This document shows positions 33,721 to 44,257 of a stretch of 64,000 nucleotides of DNA, piece by piece. The notes beneath the pieces are model-generated. The model had not been told where the DNA came from and ran no database searches. It saw only the letters and a program-made list of their open reading frames with translations. Where the stretch lies: positions 131,884,155 through 131,948,154 of the forward strand of contig NC_057848.1 in the NCBI RefSeq assembly GCF_910594005.1, given 5' to 3'. This DNA is from Cervus elaphus. Lineage: Eukaryota > Chordata > Mammalia > Artiodactyla > Cervidae. Each line of letters begins with the position of its first letter. Position 1 is the first letter of the stretch. The position numbers were made by a program, and so were the translations under genes.

Positions 33721-33946
33721 CCCCAGATTTAAGCCGCAGACCTCCGGGCGGGAAGGAGGGCGGTGCGCTCCAGCCCCGCCGGCGCGTAGGCAGGCGGGCG
33801 GGCGGGGCTCCGCGACCCGAAGCCCTGGGCCTCCAATATAGGCGCTCGGCGGAGGCGCTAGTACGCGGGGGCAGCGCTGCGGGCGGGGGCGAGATCCAGA
33901 CACCGAAGCAGCAGGCAGCCAGGTGGCCCGGAGAGGGGCGAGCAAC
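33721..33946 (+). promoter_or_regulatory. MAOB: MAOB core promoter and 5' UTR
   Basis: There are two GC-box clusters. The upstream one is a run of GGGCGG units at 33,793-33,808 and the downstream one is GGGCGGGGGC at 33,881-33,890. Between them lies an AT-rich TATA-like AATATA at 33,835-33,840, isolated in very GC-rich DNA. A start site about 25-30 bases past it would give a 5' UTR of roughly 80 bases, close to what is described for human MAOB. Human MAOB is known to have clustered Sp1 sites around a TATA-like element; the same layout is visible here. The start site itself is inferred. Confidence 0.75.
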
Positions 33947-33992
33947 ATGAGCAACAAATGCGACGTGGTCGTGGTGGGGGGCGGCATCTCAG
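33947..33992 (+). CDS. MAOB: Monoamine oxidase B, coding exon 1 (partial gene)
   Basis: The ATG at 33,947 opens a 15-codon reading frame, MSNKCDVVVVGGGIS plus the first base of a glycine codon, and stops at a consensus donor (TCAG|GTCAGT). I recognise this as the N-terminus of monoamine oxidase B, the FAD-dependent outer-mitochondrial-membrane amine oxidase that oxidises phenylethylamine and dopamine. The hydrophobic beta strand followed by GGGIS(G) is the start of the GxGxxG dinucleotide-binding fold that holds the ADP part of FAD. The frame also runs 24 bases upstream to an in-frame GTG, but the ATG is the known mammalian start and sits in a usable context (AGCAACATGA). MAOA starts differently, so MAOB is the better call. 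The rest of the protein, including the cysteine that links FAD and the C-terminal membrane anchor, lies outside the window. The frame continues open past the donor only because the intron is GC-rich. Confidence 0.95.
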
Positions 33993-33998
33993 GTCAGT
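33993..33998 (+). other. MAOB: Splice donor of MAOB exon 1
   Basis: GTCAGT directly after TCAG gives a good mammalian 5' splice site. It cuts inside the glycine codon (phase 1), the same place where the first exon of human MAOB ends. This supports a real exon rather than a processed MAOB pseudogene, because the coding match stops exactly here. Confidence 0.9.
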
Positions 33999-36407
33999 GG
34001 CGGCTGCGCGCCCTCCTTCCCCCTCCCCGGCTCCGACAAGTGGCCGCCCTGGGAGGCACGCGGGGCGGCCGTGCGGCGGGGTGTCCCCTGGAGCCCCTAG
34101 ACAATCCGTGCGCGGGAGGGGATCTAGACGGTCCCAAGCGTCGTACACGGAATCCTCCCTCAGGGGGAGAAGGATTTGGTGGCCCCCTTCCCTCCCCGGA
34201 CAGAAGCCGGAGGATGTCTTTTGAAGGTCTGGGGCTAGACTTTGAACTTCTGCCCCGACAGCTGCCAAGCCTGAGACTGCTGGAATTTTCAAAGCGCCGG
34301 GGGCGGGGAGAGAGGGCGGTGGTGGTGAGAAAACGGGCAGGGGAGAGACTCTTACTAGGGGGTGGCATTTATGCCCTTGCCCCCTATGCCCTTGTCAGTC
34401 CATTGCCCCCAAGCAAAGGTCAGTCCTTTTGCTCCAGCCCGACCTGGACACTCTACACCTTCACTCGGAACAGGCATGGACCACGACGTGTTGATATTCT
34501 GGAACCAGGAAAACGACCTTGAACAGCTTCCCGTTCAAAAAGAAGGGATTGGCCCCTGGGGCATCGACCTTCCTGACCCCGATTTTTTCTGATTCCACGA
34601 TTGCCATGGGTCTACCTGCAGCTGCAGGGCCTTCTTGTCAAATGTCTCCTCTCCTTCTGCCCCTTCTTCTCCTCTCCCTCACACTCAGTGGAGGGTGGCC
34701 AAAAAGCTTGGAAGGGATGGGGGACAGAAAGTACCCTCATAGACACGGGGGAGGGAGGTGGGACTGGGCCTCAGGAAACAGATGCCAGAAGATGGATGGG
34801 GTCAGCGGGGGCACCCCCCCCCCCGAAGAGAGTCAGGCAGATCCTATGAGGTGGGGTCAGTCCAGAACAGCCTGTCTCACAGACCCCTGAGAATGCTTTG
34901 GTCCAACCCCCAGGACCTCCTGGTGCTTGAGCAATAATGAGGACACCTCCAAAATCCACCACTGTGTTGTCTAAGACGTGCTTTAACCAGACGTCAGGAG
35001 CCGGCCTCAAACTTGCTCCCTGAGGGGCAGGCAGTGCAGAGACACTCAGATTCTCTTGTGGCAGGTGAAGAAAGCAAGGTGCTGGATGTTGGATGCCATG
35101 CCTCCATTCCAGCCTTCCTCACCTTTGAGTCAGATCTCAGGCTATCCCTTCTGTTTGCCTGGTCCCCCCACCCCCTCCCCGAGCTCACCCATGCCAGGCT
35201 CTGTGCATGGTGCTACAGATGTTTTAAGTACAGCAGCATGCTGTGGTGGACTCTGGCTATATAGATTTCATTTTCATTCAGTATTTTTGACATCATCTCT
35301 CCTAGAGGAACTCAGTGCATGTCTGTGCTGCCTTGCACAGCACTCGCATCTTATGGAAGAGGAAACCTCTCTTTCTAGGCCTTCAAAGTCCTTTTCTTAC
35401 CCAAACTATGTCTAACGTGTTCCAATTCTTCATTTCCCCTTTATTTTGTTTTTTCTAATTCATTCTCCAAAACTTCACGCTCACTCAAATTATTCATGTA
35501 AGACTCGTACTGGAAGGATAGATAAGGGTTTAGCTATCTTTTATAGCAGTGGTGAATCTCTGCTTTTGACTCCCAAACTCTCCAAACAAGGGACTGGTGA
35601 GTAGATCTACCTTTTCTCAAGAATGTCACATGGAATAGGCATTGTTCTAAAAACTGAGAAAGCAGGATTCCAAGGCCTTACTCAATTGCTTTATCTGCTA
35701 CGTGAGGATAACACCAACTAGTCATAGCTAGATTGCAAGGTCATTCTAAAAGGTAGGTGAAGCAATGTGTGTGAAAATGGCTTTGCAAAGTCTGACATAT
35801 GTATGACACAAGGGATTACAAGAGTTTCGCTCATTTATTTAAACAGTACACATAAGGGCAGGCTGTGGTTGAGGATACAAAACTAGATCATGTTTTTCTT
35901 GTCCCGGAAGATTTGTCAGTCTAGGAAAAGAGATGAAGTATCCAGACAAAGGCAATACAAGGTAGAAAGTGGTAGGTGCCACAAGAGAGGTCTATTCATT
36001 AGTTCATTATCCATTCATTCAAGGAACATTTGCTTCCTGTCCCGCATCCTATCCCAAAGGGAAGGAAAGATGAATTGGGCAGAGCCATTGCCCCTGGGGT
36101 ACTCATAGGCTGATGTGGGAGGCAGAGTCATGAACAAGTGATACTAATGACCTATGATATATGCCTTTTCCTAGGACCTCCTACTGAAGGTTATAGGAAA
36201 GGTGAATGTTGAACTCTAGGTGAATGTTGAACTCCCTCTGAGAATATCCAGGCAGACTTCACAGGAGTGGTGAAGTAGATCTTAAGGAATGGATATGAAT
36301 TCACCAGGAGACTGGATGAAGAAAGTATCTGAAGTTAAAGAATAGCTTAAATAAAATCACAAATATGTGAGATATTCTCATGCTTAGGAAAGATAAGAAC
36401 TTTAGCA
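33999..36407 (+). other. MAOB intron 1, proximal part
   Basis: This is intronic because exon 1 ends at 33,992 and no downstream exon was recognised. It is largely free of young repeats. It holds a run of 11 C at 34,814-34,824. A stretch near 35,985-36,110 beginning with ATTCATT-type repeats resembles the tail of an old mammalian LINE. No MAOB exon 2 was seen. Confidence 0.6.
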
Positions 36408-36625
36408 CAGGGACTTCCTTGGTGTTTCAGTGGTTTAAGACTTGGCCTTCCAATGCAGGGGGTTGCAGGTTCAGTCCCTGGTCGGGGAGCTAAGATCCCA
36501 CATGCCTCAAGGAAAAAACCCCAAAACATAAAACAGAAGCAATGTTGTAACAAATTCAATTAAGACTTTAAAAATGGTCCACAGGAAAAAAATCTTAAAA
36601 AAAAAAACAAAAAAAAAAAAACAAA
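36408..36625 (+). repeat. CHR-type SINE
   Basis: GGGACTTCCTTGGTGTTTCA, CCAATGCAGGGGGTTGCAGG, CCCTGGTCGGGGAGCTAAGA, then an A-rich tail. Confidence 0.85.
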
Positions 36626-36725
36626 GAACTTCAGTGTGGAGAACTGAGGGGGACTTGTGGGAGACCGAGCTACAAAGGTGGGTTGGGATGAGTTGTAGGT
36701 AGCCTTGTATGTCATCACCCAAAGA

Positions 36726-36936
36726 CTTAGCTCCCTAGTGGCTCAGGTGGTACAAAATCCACCTACAATGCAGGAGACCCAGGTTCAATCCCTGGGTCAG
36801 GAAGATCCCCCGGAGAAGGGAATGGCTTCCCATTCCCACTCTAGTATTCTTACCTAGGAAATCCTATGGACAGAGGAGCCTGATGGGCTACAGTCCACTT
36901 GGTCGCAAAGAGTTAGACATGACTGAGTGGCTAATT
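36726..36936 (+). repeat. Bov-tA SINE (first of tandem pair)
   Basis: TAGTGGCTCAGGTGGT, ATGCAGGAGACCCAGGTTCA to GTTAGACATGACTGAGTGGC. A small duplication (CCCATTC) lies near the middle. Confidence 0.9.
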
Positions 36937-36940
36937 TTGG

Positions 36941-37165
36941 GGGCTTCCCAGGTAGCACTAGTGGTAAAGAACCCACCTGCCAATGCAGGAGACATAAGAG
37001 ATGCCGGTTTGATTCCTGGGTCAGGAAGATCTCCTGGAGGAGAGCATGGCAACCCACTCCAGCATTCTTGCCTAGAGAATCCCATGGACAGAGGAGCCTG
37101 ACAGGCCACAGTCCACAGGGTCACAAAGAGTCAGACATGACTGAGTGACTTAGCACACACGCTGT
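36941..37165 (+). repeat. Bov-tA SINE (second of tandem pair)
   Basis: Starts 4 bases after the first: GGCTTCCCAGGTAGCACTAG to GTCAGACATGACTGAGTGAC. Confidence 0.92.
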
Positions 37166-37554
37166 CAATGAATAGCCACTAATGATTTTTTATTCACAAA
37201 GTGATATGTCAAGTGACAGGAATATGATGATAAAAAAAGAGGAATGTGCAGAAGAGCAGGTTTGGGGAAAGATGGAGCATCTAGAGTTGAAGGTGCTGAT
37301 AGAACACCCAGGGAGAGATGTCTAGCAGCTGGAAGTGCAGAGAACAGGTTGGGCTAACAGATTTGTGTGACAGAGACGTTTTAGTTGAAGCCCCTGAAGT
37401 CCGTGAAATGACCCAAACCAAGAGTGGAGAGAGAAGAGAGGATGCCTAGGACAGAACTGGTTGAGGGGGTGCTCACGTCCTTCACTGGGAGGAAGATATT
37501 TCAGTCTTTATAGTTTGATGAGAGAGATGAGGAAACTGAGAAACTGAAAAACAC
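37166..37554. other. Unassigned intron sequence
   Basis: No exon or clear repeat recognised. Confidence 0.35.
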
Positions 37555-37855
37555 TTGGTTAATCTCAAATCTTAGCTCATATGTCATTTACTGGGGGCAG
37601 CCTTCCTAAATCCCTCCAAATGGGTTGAGATGCCTTTGTTTAACTCTCCTCTGCCATCTTGTTATTTTCCTTGAGTTTTTAATTGCTCACATATTAGTGT
37701 CATTTCTTGTTCAATCACTTTCTCCTCCACTAGGCTGTAAGCCCCTGGAGCCCTGGGAAGTGTTTCTGTGTCTCCTGGAGAACCCCCAAACTCCAGCTCC
37801 AGAGCTCTGCCTGGCCTAGTTAGCACTCAACAAATGTGTTGAATGAACAAACTTT
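37555..37855 (+). repeat. L2 LINE 3' end
   Basis: AGCTCATATGTCATTTACTG, CAGCCTTCCTAAATCCCTCC, AGGCTGTAAGCCCCTGGAG and CACTCAACAAATGTGTTGAA follow L2. Confidence 0.7.
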
Positions 37856-39829
37856 AACATTATCCCCACAAAGCAGTAATTGATTGCATCTGAAATTCAC
37901 ATCCACTTACTCCTGACCCTTTTGCATGTCCTGCCAAATCTTATTGAGTAAGGGAAAAATGGTAAAATCAGAATTTTAGGATTAGTTGGTGACTGACGCA
38001 GTTAACTTTGTTAATTATTAAACTTGGGTCATTCTGGTAGTTCTCTGATAGTTTTCGAAGCTGTCAGCAAATTTTAATCACTCCCTTTGGCATAAGCAGA
38101 GATGGACTGGGGGTATGGATGGTTAATATATAATCTTCTTTTTTAATGTTTGAAAAATTCCAAGGCGACTGTAGAACAGCTTTTTGTTTTGGAAAATGCA
38201 TGTGATATATAAACGCGCACCTGCTGACATCTCTTTCACCCAAGGAGCAGGTCATCTCTGGGGACTTGGCAGAGTAATGGCATTTCCCACATGGAGCTGG
38301 ACAACAGCATACGGCTTCTGTTCCGAGTCTCGATTTTAATGTTTGGTTTGGTAGAACCATGGAAACTATCTTTTGCAATTCTGGAATGACTCTTGCTCAA
38401 GCCTCAAAACAAAAGCTAAAAAAGTGAAACTTGAAACAGAAAGGAGAATTTTTTTTCCAGGCTTGAGAGAAGTGATCTGGCTATCTGAGTGTGGCAGGCA
38501 CTCGGCTAACAGCCTGGAAGAGTCAAAGTCAGCCTTCCAAGTGGTAATCAACACCTGGAAGGTGATCTCTGCAGCCAGGAGGGCTAGGAGGGCAAGGCTG
38601 CTGCAGGCTGGAGGGACTGGCCTAGACAGGGTGCATCAGAGAGGGCCCACAGGGGATCATGAGTTGAGGGATGTGATAGGCAGATGAGGCCTGTGTGTTA
38701 ATGGCAAAGCCCCCGCCTCACCTTTAATGAAGAAAGATGGAGAACTTCCCTGGACACCCATAACCCATCTGAATGTTCTAAAAAATGGTAATTGGATGGA
38801 AGTGCTTGGAAATGTGTATATCCCAGTCAAAGACAGGATATAAAGAGGCAGTATGCAATGTTAAAAGTGCATACGTCAGACGTCACACTCGTTATGAATT
38901 CCATTTCCTATACTTAGCTAGTGTGTCACCTTAAAATTTCCCTCACCTCTCTGTTCTTCATCTGCCTTTTAAAATGAGACTCCCAGTGCCATTATTGGCA
39001 GAGAGCTTGTTGCTAGGATTAGAAAGAATGCACATAAAGGACTGTACACAGTGGCCATTATGGTGACAGCTTGTACCAAAAAGACAGCTTGTCTTTTTGG
39101 AAAAGACATCCTTTTTTTTAGCTTCTAGGGTTTTTTAATCTGTGGGAGCAGAGGCAGGCATCTCTGTAATCACGTCTTCCTCTTTACTGACCAGTCATTT
39201 TTCTTGCTGTGAGGCATTTATAAGGTGACTACAGGATCCATAACAGGCATCATTCCGACCTCATCCTGCCCCGCCCCCATCCCTTCAGTCCCTCCAGTGA
39301 GGAGCCCGAGAAGCTCAGGCTTACCCTGGGCTTCAGAGCCACCAAACCCATTGTGTTCCTTATCAGAAGAAATTTTCAAAGCCCTCGATCTGTATTTCAT
39401 CACTACCCCAGCCTGGCTGCTCTTCCTCTTCCAATCTGGTCTTCATTTCAGCCACTTGACACCCTTCTTAATTATAAGAAATAATAAATGGGACTATTAT
39501 TTCTCTCTTGAATAATATTAATTATTTAATAAATAATAGAAGAGTCAGCATTTTGAGTGCTGTCTATATGTTAAATTGAGTAACAGTGAGGTGATCTTAA
39601 TATTAGCATCTGCCGGGCACCAAATGAATTCAAAATCTTAGTGTAGAAATCTGTTCTGTGTTTAGAATCTCTGACATATTTATCTCTTAACTATATACAA
39701 AAAATAATTAGAATTTCAGATTTTTCTTTCAGTTTAGCTGCTACATTTCTTACATCATCTGTGTTGGTAAATCATATACAAGAAAGTAGGGCTGTGAAAC
39801 AGCAGCCCTGTTATAAGACAATATTCCAT

Positions 39830-39831
<2 letters not shown>
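37856..39831. other. Longest repeat-poor stretch of intron 1
   Basis: Nearly 2 kb without recognised SINE or LINE DNA and without an exon I can identify. If any intronic control element of MAOB lies in this window, this is a natural place to look; I see no specific motif to support one. Confidence 0.4.

Positions 39832-39863
<32 letters not shown>
39832..39863. repeat. (GT)16 microsatellite
   Basis: 32 bases of uninterrupted GT. Confidence 0.95.
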
Positions 39864-39864
<1 letters not shown>

Positions 39865-39989
39865 GGCACATGTACATGCACAGCCACTAAGCCACTAGCC
39901 ACCTCCTCCAGCCAAAGTTTGACAGTGGAGTTGGCCGGCACACTGACACTTCACATCCACTAGTGGTTAGAGGCCATTTTGTTGGCCTG

Positions 39990-40245
39990 ATTAGCAATAA
40001 TAGCAAGGTCTACTGTATGCTTGCCAGATCCTAAGCCCCATTCCAAGCATTTTACATGCATTTTCTCCTTTAACCCTCTAGACCACTTTATGAAGTAGAT
40101 ACCTTTATTATCCCTACTCTCCAGATGAGAAAACTAAGGCATCGAAAGGTTACCGATTTTGCTTAAGGTGACACAGCTAGTGAGTGGTGAAACCACAATG
40201 AATGCCATTCTCTTAACCTCTGTACTCTACCACTGCTGATTTCTT
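39990..40245 (-). repeat. MIR SINE (antisense)
   Basis: TTACATGCATTTTCTCCTTT, ATGAAGTAGATACCTTTATT, CAGATGAGAAAACTAAGGCA and GGTGACACAGCTAGTGAG: antisense MIR, almost full length. Confidence 0.85.
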
Positions 40246-40537
40246 CTGTTCCCAGTGATAATGGCACTACAGGAACAGTTCCTTCCAGTCTGTAGCAATA
40301 ACTTAGGATTTATTTTGATATAATCTGTTCACATTGGAACAGTGGAAAAGACATATATATTGAGTAATGTGAGTGATATGTATGTCATCAGTTTGAAAAA
40401 TCAGTTGTTTTACAGCTCATACACCTTAATATAAAAAAATGTCTCAGTCAAAAAATGGGCAGAAGTGCTAGATAGACATTTCTCCAAAGATAGGTGACCA
40501 ATATGCACATGAAAAGATGCTGAATATGCTAATTGTT

Positions 40538-40834
40538 AGAGGAATGCAACAGAGAAGGCAATGGCAACCCAGTCCAGTATTCTTGCCTGGAAAATCCCAT
40601 GGACGGAGGAGCCTGGTGGGCTGCAGTCCATGGGGTCGCTAAGAGTTGGACACGACTTGGCGACTTCACTTTCACTTTTCACTTTCATGCATTGGAGAAG
40701 GAAATGGCAACCCACTCCAGTGTTCTTGCCTGGAGAATCCCAGGGATGGGGGAGCCTGGTGGGCTGCCGTCTCTGGGGTCGCACAGAGTCGGACACGACT
40801 GAAGCGACTTGGCAGCAGCAGCAGAGGAATGCAA
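40538..40834 (+). repeat. Bov-A2 SINE with 12-bp target-site duplication
   Basis: The body (40,550-40,822) is a Bov-A2 dimer ending in AGC units, between exact copies of AGAGGAATGCAA (40,538-40,549 and 40,823-40,834). The L1 frame continues across it. Confidence 0.93.
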
Positions 40835-41173
40835 ATCAAAACCACAATGAGTAGTTGATCTTACACCAGCCAGAATGCCCATCATTAAAAAGTCTACAAA
40901 TAATAAATGCTGGAGAGGGTATGGAGAAAAAGGAACCCTCCTACACTGTTGGTGGGAATGTAAATTGGTGCAGCCACTATGGAGAATAGAATGGAGGTTC
41001 CTTAAAAAGCTAAAAATTGAGTTGCCATATCATCCTGAAATCCCACTCCTATACCCAGAAAAAACTCTAATTCAAAAAGATAAATGCACACCAGTGTGCA
41101 CAGCACTATTTACAATAGCCAAGACATGGAAGTAACCTAAATGTCCATCAACAGATGAATGGATTTAAGATGT

Positions 41174-41174
<1 letters not shown>

Positions 41175-41212
<38 letters not shown>
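41175..41212. repeat. (GT)n microsatellite
   Basis: 38 bases of GT inside the L1, followed by a TATACATATATATATATAT step. Confidence 0.95.
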
Positions 41213-41215
<3 letters not shown>

Positions 41216-41230
41216 CATATATATATATAT

Positions 41231-41455
41231 GGGCTCCCTTGATGGCTCAGTGGGTAAAGAATCCACCTGCCAATTCAGGAGATGTAAGAGACATGGGTTC
41301 AATCCCTGGGTCATGAAGATCCCTTCGAAAAGGCCATGACTACCCACTCCAGTATTCTTGCCTGGAGAATCCCATGGACAGAGGCACCTGGAAGACTACA
41401 GTCCATAGGGTCACAAAGAGTTGGACACAAGTGAAGCGACTGAGACACACATGTG
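41231..41455 (+). repeat. Bov-tA SINE
   Basis: GGGCTCCCTTGATGGCTCAG to GTTGGACACAAGTGAAGCGA. It splits the L1 between ATGGATTTAAGATGTGGT and CAGCCATAAAAAAAG. Confidence 0.92.
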
Positions 41456-41930
41456 TATTCAGCCATAAAAAAAGAATGAAAATGCCATTTGCAACAACCT
41501 GGATGGACCTAAGTATTATCATACTAAGTGAAGTAAGTCAGACAGAGAAAGAAAAATTTATGTGATATCACTTATATGTGGAATATAAAAAATGATACAA
41601 GTGAACTTATTTATAAAACAGAAATAGACTCACAGACATAGAAAGTAAATTTATGGTTACCAAAGGGGATAGTGATGGGGGAGAGATAAATTAGTTGTTT
41701 GGTATTAACAGATACACACTACTATATATAAAATAAATGAACAATAAAGACCTACTGTATAGCACAGGGAGCCATATTCAATATCTTGTAATAACCTATA
41801 ATGGAAAAGAATCTGAAAAAGAACATGCATATATATATATATATATATACACATACATATCTGAATCACTTTGATGTACACCTAAAACTAACACAGCATT
41901 GAAGATTAAATATACTTCAACTTTAAAGTG

Positions 41931-42844
41931 GTTAAAAGATAAAGAAAGGAAGAATATACAGATTACTGGATTATCACTGGAAAAAAAAAATCTGCTTTTA
42001 AATGCAACCAATAGGGCAAAAGAAAAAGAAAAAAGAAAAAATCAGCTGCTTTGTTGATTTCTACATTTTTGTCAATAAATATACAGATGGGCTCTGACTC
42101 AAATTTATCCTGTGAACTTGATGAGATAATTTAGTTTCTAACTTATTTCTCTTAACATTTTGAGCTTCAGTGGCATTTTCATGTTCTAGTGACACAATAA
42201 AGTCAATAAAATGTTCCAGTATCAAGCATTTCTCCAGTTATCAGTAATGACAACAAATGTTGCTATCACTGAATTCAAATATTTGTACATTTCTTTATTC
42301 TTGTCAAGATTCAAAGTCTATATACACATGCCCTTAACTGATGTACACCGAATTAGAACTTCTGCATTTTAAATAACATTTAAAATTAGGTAATATTGAA
42401 TTATTACAGGTGGCAAGGTCATATAGTATAATGTCACCTGGGACACCTGGGACAAATGAAATGTGTACAGTAGCATGTCACTCTGAATTGGAACTCACAC
42501 TAACTGTAGTTTCATCTTTGGATTTGATGGCCATTATACATATAGTCTTAGCAGTGTTCCATGTGTGTGTCTATTACTGGATCTCACTTACCATGTTTAA
42601 ATTACTTGTTTAACCATCCGTGAACCTTCACCTGATCATAGGCTGCTCAAAATCAAAGACTTTGTACAATGTATCTCCCTATCTCTGGTGTTTAGCAAAG
42701 AACCCAGCTCACCTTAGCCCTCAGAAATTGAATTAAATTGATAGAATCCGTTGATCAAAATTGTGGGTCTTCTCAGGCTTTGGGCTCAGAGAAGATAAGC
42801 CTTATAACCAGAGAGCTGTTGGAAGGATGGGACTAACCTTTTAC
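41931..42844. other. Unassigned intron sequence
   Basis: No exon or clear repeat recognised. Confidence 0.35.
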
Positions 42845-42980
42845 CTCTTGGAGGAAGCAGGATAACACAGAAGTTAAATGCAAGAACCCTAGGAGCCTAA
42901 CACTTGGGTTCAGATCCTACCTGTGTCCCTAACTGTATAGCTTCGGTTAGTTACCTATTTCCTCAGCCCCCATATAATCA
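42845..42980 (+). repeat. MIR SINE
   Basis: TAACACAGAAGTTAAATGCA, CTTGGGTTCAGATCCTACCT and GTTAGTTACCTATTTCCTCA follow MIR. Confidence 0.6.
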
Positions 42981-43264
42981 CTTATTAAGTGGAGTGATGT
43001 TCCTGGGGCTAACTTCTGGGATGCTCAATCAGTGTTAACTCTGCTATTTTTACAAGTCAGCAGGCAGGGCTTAACTGAGGGAATCTTGGAAATGTACAAG
43101 ATTGAATACACTTCTAGGTCCCCAAAACAGAGCCAAATGTAGAGGCCATATCCAGGATGAGAGTTTTTGTCCCCATAACAGAATACTTTGGAAATTTCCT
43201 CATGTGAAAAGCACAGCATTATCATTTTGCAAGGACCCCAAGCTCCTTGGGCTTAGCTTTTTAG
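42981..43264. other. Unassigned intron sequence
   Basis: Nothing recognised. Confidence 0.3.
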
Positions 43265-43455
43265 GGATGTCTTCAGTAGCTTAGCTGGTAAAGAACCCGC
43301 CTGCAGTGCGGGAGACCTGGGTTCGACCCCTGGGTTGGGAAGATCCCCTGGAGAAGGGAATGGCTACCCGCTCCAGTATTCTGGCTTGGAGAATTCCATG
43401 GACTCTTCATGGGGTCACAAAGAGTCGGACACGATTGAGTGACTTTCACTGACTA
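43265..43455 (+). repeat. Bov-tA SINE
   Basis: TAGCTTAGCTGGTAAAGAAC, GTGCGGGAGACCTGGGTTCG to GTCGGACACGATTGAGTGAC; about 20 bases are deleted near the 3' third. Confidence 0.9.
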
Positions 43456-43550
43456 GAAGTCAGTAATTCCCTTGATAATGGTATAAAATTTTTTCTTGAC
43501 TTTAACCATCCAAATCCCATAAATTTCTTCTACTAAAAACATCTTCTAAG

Positions 43551-43665
43551 AAATTCCCTGGTAGCCCAGTGGTTAGGACTCTGTGCTTTCACTTCAGCGG
43601 GGCATGGTTCCAATCCCTGGTAGGGGAACAGAAATCCTGCCTGCCATGTGGTGCAGAGAAAAAAT
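43551..43665 (+). repeat. CHR-type SINE
   Basis: AAATTCCCTGGTAGCCCAGT, GGTTCCAATCCCTGGTAGGG and an A/T-rich end. Confidence 0.7.
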
Positions 43666-44169
43666 TTTTTGCTCTAATAGAGTCATTGGTGACTGAAGAT
43701 GGAAGCATCTTTAGTTTTATCTATTAGTGACAGCACCTGGTTTTCCAGTGAATAAAGTCCCTATTCTGGAGGATGAACCCTCAGTTTTAGGAGAAAGGGC
43801 AGTTGGAACAAGAACCTGACCAAATGTTGCTATGTGGAAGATAAAAATGACTAACATTTCGAATGCACTGTTTTTACTTTCAAGTTTACAAAATGCATCC
43901 ATGTTCAGTCTCTTCGGTTAACTCAGTAAACAAAGGTACTACAGAAAACGAAGATCAGTAAGCCATGATCTCAAGTCATCATCTGTCAGTTTACTTAAGG
44001 GGGATACAGAAAGTCTTCTGTAAGACCAAGTTCTTACTCTCAGAAAACTTAAAATGCAATTGGAGACACAAGACCAGCACATACAGGCAATAAGAAATGA
44101 CTAGAAATAATAAATAATTGAGTTCTGTACTGTGGGACCCAAGTAAATCACAGAAGACCCCAGGAATTG
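43666..44169. other. Unassigned intron sequence
   Basis: No exon or clear repeat recognised. Confidence 0.35.
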
Positions 44170-44257
44170 GAGAAGGGTTACCATTTCCTTCTCCAGGGGA
44201 TCTTCCCGACCCAGGGATCGAACCCAGGTCTCCCGCATTGGAGGCAGACGCTTTAAG
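44170..44257 (-). repeat. Bov-tA SINE fragment (antisense)
   Basis: CCATTTCCTTCTCCAGGGGA, CGACCCAGGGATCGAACCCA: tRNA-derived half only. Confidence 0.85.

Larger units (their letters stand above)
33650..34350. other. CpG island over MAOB exon 1
   Basis: This is the only stretch in the window with dense CG dinucleotides and long GC runs. It spans the promoter, exon 1 and about 350 bases of intron 1. The flanks drop to the CpG-poor composition of the rest of the window. Open frames on both strands here are a by-product of GC content. Confidence 0.85.
40435..41930 (+). mobile_element. L1 3' region interrupted by SINEs and microsatellites
   Basis: Sense L1 from the end of ORF2 (AAAATGGGCAGAAGTGCTAG, CTGGAGAGGGTATGGAGAAA, CACTGTTGGTGGGAATGTAA) through the 3' UTR (GCACAGGGAGCCATATTCAA) to AATATACTTCAACTTTAAA. 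It is broken by a Bov-A2, a GT run and a Bov-tA, and the ORF2 part has stops. Confidence 0.88.

Noticed and set aside
33568..34368. Minus-strand open frames across the CpG island
   Set aside because: Arg/Pro-rich low-complexity translations typical of GC-rich shadows; no domain, no splice or start context.
33923..34522. Open frame that extends MAOB exon 1 upstream to a GTG and downstream past the donor
   Set aside because: MAOB starts at the ATG at 33,947 and the coding match ends at the GT donor; the rest is open only because of GC richness.
39832..39863. CRISPR-like or tandem regulatory array
   Set aside because: A plain GT microsatellite; no spaced direct repeats anywhere in the window.
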